From assembly GCA_022478985.1 (NCBI GenBank), contig JAKSZP010014881.1:1-64000 (forward strand): 64,000 nucleotides of DNA, read 5' to 3'. The position numbers and the translations under genes are program-made. The DNA is from Massospora cicadina. Its lineage: Eukaryota > Entomophthoromycota > Entomophthoromycetes > Entomophthorales > Entomophthoraceae. Under the pieces are notes generated by a model that saw nothing but the letters and a program-made list of their open reading frames with translations, did no database searches and was not told the origin of the DNA. This document shows, one piece after another, positions 54,779 to 64,000 of this stretch (positions within the stretch are counted from its first letter, which is position 1; every line of letters starts with the position of its first letter).

Positions 54779-55690
54779 ATGGTGAAGCACATGGGTGGAA
54801 TCACCGCAAGTGTGTCAGCGGAAGGATTGCCAAGGGAGTATCAGGATTTCGCGGAGGTGTTTGAGCCTAAAGGTGATGCGCCCTTTTCGCCTACAGGGGA
54901 TTTTGCATTTGGATTCCGGTTCAAGGAATGCTCTGAATTACCAAAGGGCTGTCCAGTCTATCCATTGAATCCTTGGGCCCGAGAGGCAATGGAGGGTTAT
55001 GTCCATAAGATGCTGGATATGGGTTTGATTGTGTCTTCCAAGTCGCCAGTGGTTTCGCCAGTCCTGTTGGTTCCCAAGTCAGGGGGGGAGTTACGTCCTT
55101 GTGTTGATTTCTGACGCCTTAATGAGGTAACGGAACCTGACCCCTATCCAATGCCACTCATGGAGAACATTCTGCCCATGATCTCCGGGTGTGGGGTGTT
55201 CACCAAATTGGATTTGGTGGACGCTTTTAATCAAATTCCTGTTCGCCCTGAGCACCAGCGGTATACGGCATTCAAATGTCATCTGGGAAACTTCAAGTAC
55301 AGGGTTAAGCCATTTGGGCTACGCAATGCCCCTGCAGTTTTCCAGCGCATGATTGATCATGTATTGGGAGACTTAGTGGGTAAGTGTAGTGTTGCCTATA
55401 TGGATGACATCCTGGTGTTTTCCAAATCGGTACAGGACCATGTGAGGGATGTGAGAAGTGTGTTGGAGGTGGTTAGGAACGCGGGCTTAAAGTTGAAGCC
55501 ATCCAAGTGCGAGTGCAATAAGGAATCAGTGTCCTTCCTAGGGAACGTGGTCCTCCAAGAAGAGATAGCGATCTGTCCTGATAAGTTGCGGGCGGTGCGG
55601 GAATGGAAGGCTCCTGGGAATAGGACTGAAGTGCGAAGCCTCTTGGGGGTGGTGAATTTCGTGCGGAGGTTTTCAAGGGATCTGGCTTAA
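54779..55690 (+). pseudogene. Chr-5 reverse transcriptase
   Basis: Nearly complete RT: SAEGLPREYQDFAEVFEPKG, SKSPVVSPVLLVPKSGGELR, TEPDPYPMPLMENILPMISG, FTKLDLVDAFNQIPV (catalytic Asp kept), PFGLRNAPAVFQRMIDHVLG, and the catalytic box YMDDILVFSKSV at 55397-55432. One in-frame TGA (55112-55114) interrupts after CVDF, where relatives have Arg; a TAA ends the frame at 55690 after FSRDLA. Otherwise the enzyme looks intact. Confidence 0.95.
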
Positions 55691-56390
55691 TGGGCTGTGC
55701 CGTTGACAAGACTGATGGGAAACGTGCCGTTCGTTTGGGGGAGGCTGAGGAGAGGGCATTTCAGCAAGTGAAGACGAGTTTGCTGACAGCCCCGGTTCTG
55801 GAACACCCTGACCCAAACAAACCTTTCGTGGTAGAGACTGACGCGTCAAATTTTGCACTTGGAGCCGTGTTGTTGCAGGAGGGTAAAGATGGAGTTGAAC
55901 ATCCTGTCTGTTACTTCAGTCAGAAGATGGCACCAGCTGAACCAACTATCCAGTTTACAATAAGGAACTTTTGGCAATAGTTGCAGCCTTAGGGGAGTGG
56001 CAAAATCACCTATTGTATGCCAGGCACTAGGTTGTCATCTGAATGGACCATCGAGCCTTAGAATACTATAAGTCCCCACGTCTGATGAACCAGAGGCAGT
56101 CCCAGTGGCACTTAGAGTTGGTTCAAAATGACCTGCGGATTGAATACAAGCCAGGAAAACAAAATATCTTGCCAGATTTATTGAGCCGTGATTCTAGACT
56201 GGTGTTTTCTGATGAGGAGTTGAGGAAGTTCAACATAGCCACGATGTTGCCACAGAACTTGTTTGCAACGATCCAGGGCTGGAGAGAAGGAATGGCAGGA
56301 AGAATCCGGACTACGCATCAAAGATGTGAGCTGGGCCAACGGATAAGAGAAGAGACAGGAGAAGGTGGGGCAGCCAGGGGACATGCATGA
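55691..56390 (+). pseudogene. Chr-5 RNase H
   Basis: PFVVETDASNFALGAVLLQE and GVEHPVCYFSQKMAPAEP with the first catalytic Asp intact. A frameshift near 55960 follows; the YNKELLAIVAAL block is then in another frame. In-frame TAG (56028-56030) and TGA (56040-56042) precede MDHRALEYYKSPRLMNQRQS, and a tether with KQNILPDLLSR follows. Confidence 0.9.
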
Positions 56391-57540
56391 TTCTCAGTTT
56401 GGGGTGGTATCATATGCCATGAGGGAAGGATTTGGGTCCCGGTGAAGAGTCTGCAACAAGAGGTAATGGCAGCTAATCACGACCATCCTCTGGCAGGTCA
56501 TCCTGGTCAAGAGAAGACGTTAGATCTTGTTCGCCGTCACTATTCGTGGAGAGGTGTGGGTGAGGCGGTGCAGAAGTAGGTTTCGCATTGTGTGGTTTGC
56601 GCCAGGGCGAAGGCCCAACGGGTGGCACCGGGGAGGAAATTGAAGCCGCTTCAAATTCCTTCTAGGCCATGGTCCTCAGTGAGTGTGGATTTCATCACAG
56701 GACTGCCCAACTCACAGGGGATGGATGCCTTGATGGTGGTGGTAGATCGCCTGACTAAATATGCAGAGTTTTTCCCTTGTTGGTCAACCATTTCTGCAAA
56801 AGTGGCAGTACAGATTTTTGTAAATGAGATTTTCTCCAGACATGGGGTGCCTGAAGAGATTGTGTCGGATCAGGGTCCGTAATTTACATCTAAATTTTGG
56901 CTCCACATGTTGAGAAATCTAAAGATCAAGGCTTGCCATTCGTCAGCATACCATCCTCAGTCAGACGGCCAAACTGAGAGAGTAAATCAGATATTGGAGC
57001 AGTATTTGAGGTGCTATGTCTCAGGGTGGCAGGATGACTGGGTATATTGGGTGAAGCTGGCTCAATTTGCTTATAACAATCATAAGCATTCATCCACGGG
57101 TATGACCCCGTTTTTCACAAATCATGGCCAACACCCAGAGGGTATGGGGCCCAGGGAGCAAGGGCGGAATCCAGCGGCAGATGAACTGTCGCGAGATACC
57201 CAGGACACCCTGGAGCTCCTGAAGAAGAATTTGGTGGTGGCAGTCGCGGCTCAGAAGAGGAAGGCATACCGGCATAAATCTGAAGGTAGAGCTTTCAAGA
57301 GAGGTAATTGGGTCTTAGTGAATGCTCAGAACTACGCTTTGCCTGTAAGGAGCCAGAAATTGGGGCCGGTGGCGTTGGGCCCATATCAGGTAGTGAGGGC
57401 GGTGAACGAGGTGGCATTTGAGCTGAAGCTCCCAGAAGGGTCAAGAGCTCATCTGGTGTTGCATGTATCGCAGCTCAAGCCATTCTTTGGCCAGCCACCT
57501 GAAAGTCCTTCTCCTTTATTCCCAGCTGGAGAAGGAGCTG
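56391..57540 (+). pseudogene. Chr-5 integrase
   Basis: The zinc-binding region HDHPLAGHPGQEKTLDLVRR is followed by HYSW and, after a TAG (56577-56579), CVVCARAKAQR. Core: WSSVSVDFITGLPNSQGMDA (first Asp), HGVPEEIVSDQGP (second Asp) with a TAA at 56880-56882 right after, then SSAYHPQSDGQTERVNQILE (catalytic Glu). The C-terminal region contains LGPVALGPYQVVRAVNEVAF and LVLHVSQLKPFFGQP, the GPFxV/HPVFHVSxLKP block. The three catalytic residues are present. Confidence 0.95.
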
Positions 57541-57716
57541 AAGAGTATGAATTTGAGGAGATTCTCGACACCAAAATGGTGAGAGGACGTCGTTCATTCT
57601 TGGTATGTTGGGTGGGTCATCCTATTGAGGAGTCCACATGGCAGTCAGCTAGGGATTGTGCCCGATGTCCTGAGAAAATCCAAGAGTTCTTCCTGTCTAG
57701 GGGGGTGATGTGACGG
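57541..57716 (+). CDS. Chr-5 C-terminal chromodomain
   Basis: EEYEFEEILDTKMVRGRRSF, LVCWVGHPIEESTWQSARD and EKIQEFF give the chromodomain signature: VExILDxR, YLVKWxGxPxxEATWEP, and a closing helix. It shares the frame with the integrase C-terminus from 56907 to the stop near 57713. Stop and polypurine tract overlap the start of the 3' LTR. Confidence 0.93.
57696..57708 (+). promoter_or_regulatory. Chr-5 polypurine tract
   Basis: The run of G and A ending GGGGGGTGA directly before the 3' LTR (TGTGACGG at 57709) is where plus-strand DNA synthesis would begin. Confidence 0.85.
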
Positions 57717-58533
57717 TTGAGGTCTATCCTCAGCATCACATTGCCCTGATCTTTGGTAAGACAGGGCAGGCTGTGTCTGGATGTATGGAGGAGGAGGGGG
57801 CGTTGGTCCTGGCAAGGACGCCTAAGAGGCAGGAGCTTGAAGGAGGCCAAGGAGCAAGATGGGCGTCCAAGTCAAGGAAAAATGGGAATCGAGTAACATG
57901 GGTAGTTTCGAGATTTGATTTGGATTTGAATCAAGAATGGAATGGAACGGGTGCTTGGAAGTTTCGCGGTTCGTTTGGGATTTGAAATGGAACTGGCGCG
58001 GAACTGTTGAGGATCGGAACTGGCACAGAACCATTGAGTGAGGATTCCGCGATCCTGCTGTAAGGTTTACACCAAGCATCAGTCAGATTAGCACCATAAG
58101 CTTGTGTTATATTTTATAATAGCTTGTAGCATGTGTATATAGGGAAGGAACTAGGAGCTGGAGGCTTCTCAGTTCTGTTTTCTATCAACCTGGCCCAACA
58201 TTAAATAAAAGAACTTAAAATTCATATATTTATACTTTGAGTTTATTTAAAAGATATTGCCTAACTGCAGCCATGTTTGGCTTGAATCAACAAGAATTGG
58301 ACTTTGAGAGTATTCTTGGGAAGCTATTGCCTCCCTTTATACCTTGTCTTGGAGTCAAGGCATGTTGCTGGGGTTAAGTATACTTGCAACTGTCTTCCAG
58401 GGGGTGCTTGTCCAATCTTGTAGCGCGCGCACAAGGAGAGTAGTATCAGGAGCCCTGTCAGCCCTATGGTCTGTAACATGGATTCTGTTGCCCAACTCAT
58501 TTGTGGCTCATTGGAAGGAGCCAGTGCGTTACA
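57709..58533 (+). repeat. Chr-5 3' LTR
   Basis: Differs from the 5' LTR at six bases and one extra G. TATATA lies at 58136-58141. The downstream flank ATATG (58534-58538) is the target duplication. Confidence 0.95.
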
Positions 58534-58538
58534 ATATG

Positions 58539-58636
58539 GAACTTAATATCTCATTTTTTTCTTAATCATCATGTTTTATGTTTTCAAATGCTTAATACTT
58601 GCCACAATGAATTTCATGGAATGCTTGATCAGTGGA
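58539..58636 (-). pseudogene. Chr-3 RT fragment between Chr-5 and LTR-S2
   Basis: Short piece that continues 52562 after removal of Chr-5. GATATGGAACTTAATAT compares with GATCTGGAACTTGAAGAAT at 49058 in Chr-4. No motif of its own. Confidence 0.5.
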
Positions 58637-59772
58637 TGTAAAATATACTTAGGCTTTTTTATTGGCCATCAAACCAGTAACCTTTTTACTGCACAAGTTC
58701 AATTTACTCATGCACTTCATCATGTAATGTATAATGTATTATGAATCGATAATAGTATGGAGACTATTATCCTTAGTTGAGATTTAACTATTATTTAGCT
58801 CAATGCTCAGTCAGTATTTCTGATTAAATACTCTGTAAGTCGTACTTGTAGGGATTCGTTCCCTATACTCTTGTCCACCTAATCTTCTTAAGATACCCCT
58901 TGTGACAGTTTCTCTCAGCCCAACACACAGTCAGCAGCTATCCCTGATTGTGGTTCCTTCATCTCTAGATCCCCACTCGGATCTTTACTCTTTCTCTCTA
59001 AGAGTCTTCCAATTATTTCATTCTGCAATAATATCTTTGAGATAGAATGACATAATAGAACCTGATAGTCTAACTATACGCTGAATTGATTTTATAACTG
59101 TAGATTTTAATAATTTTGTAGATAATGTTTTTATTATAGTAAAGCTTAGGGAATTTTATAGTAGGGATTTGGCTGTCTAACCCTCAGTTGAACACCTCTT
59201 CGATGAAACAGCACCCAATGCAATTGAATAACCCTTCCTCGTCTCAGCAGCGAAGGTCTTCCCCATCCTGGCTAGGATTCTGTCATTAAACATCCTCAAG
59301 ACCTCAAACGGAAAGATTCAAAAACGTGTCCCTAACATTTTCCTCTCAATCCAAGCGAACCAACCATGATTGTCTAGTGACCTGCTTAGGTAATGGGACT
59401 TATTACCCATTATGGCAGGTCACTTCACCAACTGATTGATTCACTAGTTGTAGGTGGCATCACTCGCCTTGCAACTTGCTATTCATTCCCAATCAGTCAG
59501 TGATGAAACCTGTCTGATCTCAATCGGTACACCTGATAGTTAATCACTATCAGATGCCCCTAATTCATCAGCAACTCCGCCCAATGAGATCTTAAGTATT
59601 CATCTGGATCAGGCCCTGATGGATACAACCAGGCTAATATCTCAAAATCCCCTGAACGTAATTCCTCTGAAACTCAGGCCAACTGATTTCTGATTCACTT
59701 CGCCTTAGGGAATTTTCCCCTAGCAATACCAGGTAATCTAGCAGGCTGGGAATATGGGCAAAAATCCCAACA
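58637..59772. repeat. LTR-S2: solo LTR-like insertion
   Basis: Inverted relative of LTR-S1 (22757-23851). Begins TGTAAAATATAC and ends CCCAACA. Flanks GTGGA (58632-58636) and GGGGA (59773-59777) suggest a 5-bp duplication with one mismatch. It splits Chr-3 RT just after the YMDDILVCSP box. Confidence 0.7.
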
Positions 59773-60540
59773 GGGGAGCAAACCAGGATGTCATCCATAT
59801 AGGCCACAATGTATAACCAAAAACCCTTCCAATGTCAAGCCAATAAGATGTCAAAAAATTGCAGGCGCATTATTAAGCCCAAAGGGCTTAGCTCATAATG
59901 AAAAATCCCCTTCCTAGTAAGGAAGCAGTGAGACATTCCTACCCCTTTTTGACTCAGATCTGAGTAAAAGCGTTTAAGCAATGCATCTTGGGGGAAGACT
60001 CTGGCTTACTCTACATAACGAGATTTGTGTGCCTCCATAGGATTATGATGCAGATTAGGTATAGTAACATCAAAAAATAAACTAACATACATAAAGCCAT
60101 ATAGTACTGTCTACTTTTTCCACAAAGAGCAGTGGTGAGCATACTATATAGGTACACTGGAAGATAGTACCTTTTGCAAGTTGCTCTGTAATCCAAACAT
60201 ATAATTTTGCCTCTTAAACAGAGTCAAAGGGTAGTTTGAGGAGGGAATGCAAACCAAGACAATTGTGATTTTTAGAATTGCAATTATACTCTTAATGATC
60301 ATGTAAAGAATTTGCTGAATCCGCATAAAATGAAGACTCTACCCCTCCAAACAAAAAGTAATGTATATATAAAGTGGACTTTAACTAGGGCGTAAGAATA
60401 AGATTATGTACTTTGGGCCATTGCGTCAAATTGCTCAAAATGTTAAATCAAACTTGAAGATTCCTAATTCCAGATCAATCTTTAAGGATAAAGTCAATTT
60501 ATAGGCCTTCAAAATAGTAAAAATATCCCATTGTAGTTTC
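59773..60540 (-). pseudogene. Chr-3 reverse transcriptase, main part
   Basis: The minus strand near 59802-59775 reads YMDDILVCSP, with both catalytic Asp intact. A GLNNAPAIF-like block lies near 59870. The fingers and linker continue to 60540, aligning with Chr-1 (5930-7080) and Chr-4 (49200-49880). The stretch 60125-60240 is the intact counterpart of the mariner target in Chr-1. Confidence 0.8.
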
Positions 60541-60546
60541 GCTCTG

Positions 60547-62396
60547 ATGTCCTTGGATTCTCCCCTGACTGCTCCAGTGTGGGGCAATGGCAAAACTCCC
60601 TCCGCTATTTTCCATCTGGAAGGAAAACGCACTCAGACTGGTTCACCCAGTCATTCCAAACCCCTGGGACAATTCGTTCCTCCCAAGGTTCTTGACGCCC
60701 ACCTCGCTCATACCCAAGTGGTACCTTGCTGCCCCCTGGTGCTCCCCCAGTTCAACATGCGCTACAGCCTAAGAGTTGACTATAGGAAACTTTTCCCATA
60801 CCACGACCAAGTCATTATTTAAATGGCACAGGCGGTGATGACACCCGCCAGATTTATAGATTTCCGCCCCTATAAGGGGTATTTTGACCTTGGATTCACC
60901 AGTGAAACTGACGCCGCCACTTCAGCAACTGTGCCCCAGGTAAACCAGGGTACCCCTCTTCCCACAACTTGTACCCAGCTCCCAGCAGACACCACTTTGG
61001 TAGTCCAGTTTGCTGGTTTGCCCACCCACCTCCCCTCCTGAAGTGCTCCACCAGGAGCTGATGGAAGGTTTGGCAGCCTATGGCTCCAACCCCATCTTAC
61101 AATTTGCGGTCCCAAATGTGGTCACACACCTTGCTGGGCCTTGGACGTATGCCACAATCAGCCCTGAATTTAGTAAAATTGACATATCAATTTCCCTCAC
61201 ACCGTTATTCCTTCAGCCTCTGACCATCCATTTTGGGCACATGTCAAGGGCGGGCGGACATTTTTTCCATCATGTTTCAAGTTGGACCAAACAAAACGCA
61301 AGTGCCACTCCTTAGCCACTTCTGACAGATCGGATTACTCGTCCTCTGACCTCCAACATGCCACCCACCCTACACAAGTTCTGGCATGGGGTACAATCCT
61401 ACCCCTTCCCCCAAAACCTAAAGCTGCAGCTGCACCTGCAGCCACCAATCAGCCCTCTCCTCACCCCAGTGCCACACATGATTCCTCCAATAAAGCATCA
61501 GCTTGGACTCCAGTTTAATCCTATGCTTTCTCCAACGAATCAACCAAACCTCAACCATATGCCAATTCCCCAATACAATTCAACCAGAACCCATGGGAGT
61601 TATTGGTTATAATCGATGAATCAGGTAAGCTCATTAAAGAACCATCTCTAAAAATTGAGCATTTTATTAATGCAGAATGGGACACCAAATACCCTTATAT
61701 CTTCATTCCCCACAGCCAAATGACGAATCATTTTGCAGTGACCACCAGCTTGCAGTTGAAGCAGCTGCAATAACAGATTGTCGTCCCCTCTGCAATGCTG
61801 TCACTAAATTAGTGGTGATGCTCACAGGAGGTATTTCCCTTTCTGTGATCCCCTCAACCCTCACCCCAAAAAGTAAAACCACAATGAATCAGTTACACAA
61901 AAATGTCAATGAAGCTATCCAGAACGTGGTAACAGTAGCACGGAATCCTAAAGCTAAGATTACCCAAACCAATATCACCACATTTTTTAAACTCCCAGAC
62001 ACCCACATTAAAGCTGAAAAAGCTTTAGCTGAATCTTAGTGCCATTTTCCAAGCTGGCAATTTCCATGAAATACCAATAATTATCAATATTGAACCACAT
62101 TCCACCATTGCCCCGACGCCCTTACTGTCCACCATGACGCATACACTACTCTGGATGGAGGAAACTTCTGCCAAAGATGAGCCCCCAATCCCCCTCCCCT
62201 TCCGCCATGGAAAGATAAGCGGTTTCTGCTGCCCACCTGGTTGGTTTTTTGTTCAAAGTGCTTCATCCAATCCGCTCATTTGGGCGTTTTGTCTTTACCA
62301 ATTAGTTATGTTAGTTTTTAGTTCTAATTTTTAGTTTTGATAATGTCCATCCCCTGGTTAGCTTACCTTGATAAATCAAAAATGGTTTAATTATCA
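60547..62396 (+). mobile_element. Half-B: ORF1-only LINE-like element inserted in Chr-3
   Basis: Second copy of Half-A. ORF1-like text: APVWGNGKTPSAIFHLEGK, LPQFNMRYSLRVDYRKLFPY, FIDFRPYKGYFDLGFTSETD, VVQFAGLPTHLPS, then a QELMEGLAAYG block and a zinc-knuckle region reduced to FPSCFKLDQTK. A tail of lower similarity runs to 62335, and GTCCATCCCC is followed by an A-rich end (AAATCAAAAATGG). No RT or endonuclease. Chr-3 sequence (linker left, protease right) continues on both sides. Confidence 0.7.
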
Positions 62397-62399
62397 AAT

Positions 62400-62720
62400 T
62401 AGTCCACCTTTTCACTCCTAATATAAATGGGTACAGAAGGTTTTTGATTTCTGAGAAGTGATAAGAAAGGCGGTAGACCCATTTTGATACTCTACAAAAC
62501 AGTGAACTTTCAGTTTAGGAGAACCTGTGGAAGCATCTGAATTAGCCATACATTAGGAAGATAGTGTAATTAAAGGTAGTCAGCTAGGTCTTGATCAAAA
62601 AATTTCTCAGAGGCACTGGTATCGATTATATAAGTTGTTATAAACTTCCCTGAAGGGGAAAAAGTTCAGCAGAAAAACAAAAAGCACCAATTCAAACATT
62701 TAATGCAGAAAGTTCAGCCC
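62400..62720 (-). pseudogene. Chr-3 aspartic protease
   Basis: The minus strand at about 62630-62575 reads IIDTSASEKFFDQDLADYL, like Chr-4 VDTGTSENCFDQDLADFL. The Gly of Asp-Thr-Gly is Ser (AGT, one G-to-A step from GGT; codon at 62615-62617), so it is inactive. The body at 62400-62480 aligns with Chr-4 at 49930-49980. Confidence 0.7.
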
Positions 62721-64000
62721 AAACCAAAGGTAAGATCATCTCTAGGCATAATAATGCCACCAATAATTGTCTATAAATTAAAGAAGGGAGTGAGATGTTT
62801 TGTCACTCTTTATGACTGATGGGACATGTCCAGAAACGTTTTCTGAAAAAGCATACCTATTGCCATATAATTTTTGTAAATTTTTTACATCTTAATTGCA
62901 ACAGATCATGTCAGGGGTCAGTTATCTCTTTCAATAATTTTACGCATATATGCGTCCAAAATGGGGGTGATGTAAACCTAAAAACGCATATATGCGTCCA
63001 ATTAAAATAATATTTATATAGATATACTCCAAGATTTATTAAATATTTATGTTACAGACAAGGGCCAAGATGATTACAAAAAGTGTGAACATCAGTTAAG
63101 AAATATCTGCAAAAGTTAAAGACCAAAAGATAGATAAAAGTTTTTTGAAAATCAATGAAAGGATTAAGATTCTTAGTTGTGATATGGTATATAAAAATTT
63201 GTTCAAGGCTAACCTTGCGAGATCTCATAAAAGGCATGCTTATATATAAGTAATTTTTTCAAAAGGGCATTTATGAGTTTCAATGGCACAATAAATGATT
63301 CTATAAACAGCTAGTATGGCTATTCATTATTAAAACGGTGAGACTCCCCTTTAGGTGAGAATCTACATTGTTCCATGGGAAGGAATTCTGGAATGGGAAG
63401 GTGATTTGATAAATTACTAATTGAACCTATGGTTAGACCCCTGCTAACCCCTTAATTTTCCCAAGAGCAAAAGTGTGGCAAGGGTAGCTGCTTTATCTTA
63501 AAGAATTCAGCCTATCATGGTCATTATCTATTGGTTTTGCTGTGGGTGAGACCATTCTAGCTAGTTTTGAAACATTTTAATATTAACTAAGGTATAAAAC
63601 ACTGTTGATATGAGTTCCCCCAATAGCAAAGTTTGAACTTCAAAAAACTACTCCATTTTTGATAATCAAATGGTCATTTCCAGATAAGTATTTATAGGGA
63701 TATCCACTGGTGAAACATGTGCAGCTAAAAGAAAGTAACATCCTTTGATTGGGGCGGAGAAATTACAAAGTAGAGCAACAATCACATGTTTGGAGGCGGA
63801 AGTAGGAGCATGCCATACCCAAGTGTGCATTAACTGACAGTTCTTGCTTCTTTAGGGAAATGACATTTTGGCGACATCAAGACAAAGTAAAGCCTGGACA
63901 AACTGTGATATTAATATAAACTGGATGCTTAAGAATATCTTACTAGATTAGGTGCAAAAAAACCCATAGAAGGTTTGGAAGGAAGAATGCGGGTTGCCAA
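62721..64000. other. Right-hand stretch without recognised gene
   Basis: Expected to hold the gag part of Chr-3 on the minus strand. Only short open frames are present and none shows a capsid or zinc-knuckle motif. Apart from the twin palindrome at 62942-62997 I see nothing definite. Confidence 0.4.
62942..62997. repeat. Twin 14-bp palindromes
   Basis: ACGCATATATGCGT occurs at 62942-62955 and 62984-62997, 42 bp apart start to start. Each is a perfect palindrome and each is followed by CCAA. Confidence 0.95.

Larger units (their letters stand above)
52563..58533 (+). mobile_element. Chr-5: young Tf1/sushi-type chromovirus, 5971 bp
   Basis: LTRs of 824 and 825 bp, a perfect 5-bp target duplication ATATG (52558-52562 and 58534-58538), a primer-binding site complementary to the element's own transcript start, gag, protease, RT, RNase H, integrase with chromodomain, and a polypurine tract before the 3' LTR. 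I counted six substitutions and one indel between the LTRs, so it is recent. Six or so premature stops and some frameshifts make this copy inactive. It lies in Chr-3 RT. Confidence 0.97.
43307..64000 (-). mobile_element. Chr-3: old minus-strand chromovirus-type gypsy opened by four insertions
   Basis: Pieces join right to left as gag (beyond 62.7 kb), protease (62400-62720), RT (59773-60540, 58539-58636 and 52300-52562), RNase H (51851-52300), integrase (44260-45865) and a 3' LTR-like block (about 43400-44255) similar to 42659-43306. The gaps are filled by Half-B, LTR-S2, Chr-5 and Chr-4. Each junction aligns with uninterrupted text in Chr-1 or Chr-4. Its 5' end is beyond the window. All domains are decayed. 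Confidence 0.75.

Noticed and set aside
58344..58565. Open frame at the right end of Chr-5
   Set aside because: It is the 3' LTR copy of the beginning of the gag frame, not a separate gene.
62942..62997. CRISPR-like direct repeats
   Set aside because: Only two units, palindromic, in a eukaryotic transposon landscape; no cas genes.

Overview
This window is eukaryotic DNA made almost entirely of transposable elements in various states of decay. I found no host gene, tRNA, rRNA or CRISPR array. Most of it is AT-rich; the LINE at 14.4-20.8 kb is clearly GC-rich. The contents are Ty3/gypsy LTR retrotransposons of two kinds, an L1-like LINE, two ORF1-only relatives of such LINEs, and a palindromic mariner remnant. 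Tf1/sushi-type chromoviruses are known from fungi and vertebrates, and mariner is most common in animals. A large repeat-rich fungal genome or a large animal genome would both fit; the sequence alone does not decide.

The names used here are mine. Chr-1 to Chr-5 are gypsy elements of the chromovirus type. Gyp-1 to Gyp-4 are gypsy elements of a second lineage. Three of these (Gyp-1, Gyp-2, Gyp-4) encode a dUTPase-like domain between protease and reverse transcriptase (RT), and three (Gyp-2, Gyp-3, Gyp-4) carry a collagen-like Gly-X-Y stretch in Gag.

The layout is a set of nested insertions. Gyp-1 (+, 1-4787) lies against or inside Chr-1 (-, from 4788; its upstream end may be the LTR-like block at 42659-43306). 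Chr-1 is split by a palindromic mariner (6172-6724) and by Gyp-2 (-, 8188-40355). Gyp-2 is itself split by Gyp-3 (-, 8859-12664), the LINE (-, 14376-20822), a solo LTR S1 (22757-23851) and Chr-2 (+, 25382-39495). Chr-2 is split by Gyp-4 (+, 28332-35259). Gyp-4 holds a 25-bp stub of the LINE 3' end (32674-32698). That makes up to five levels of insertion.

From 43.3 kb to the right edge lies Chr-3 (-), opened by Chr-4 (-, 45866-51850), Chr-5 (+, 52563-58533), a second solo LTR S2 (58637-59772) and ORF1-only element Half-B (60547-62396). Half-A (40827-42650) lies between Gyp-2 and Chr-3.

The youngest element is Chr-5. Its two LTRs differ at 7 positions by my count, its target duplication is perfect, and its primer-binding site is exactly complementary to the predicted start of its own transcript, the hallmark of Tf1-type self-priming. 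Many inactivating changes in the older elements are G-to-A or C-to-T changes at catalytic codons.
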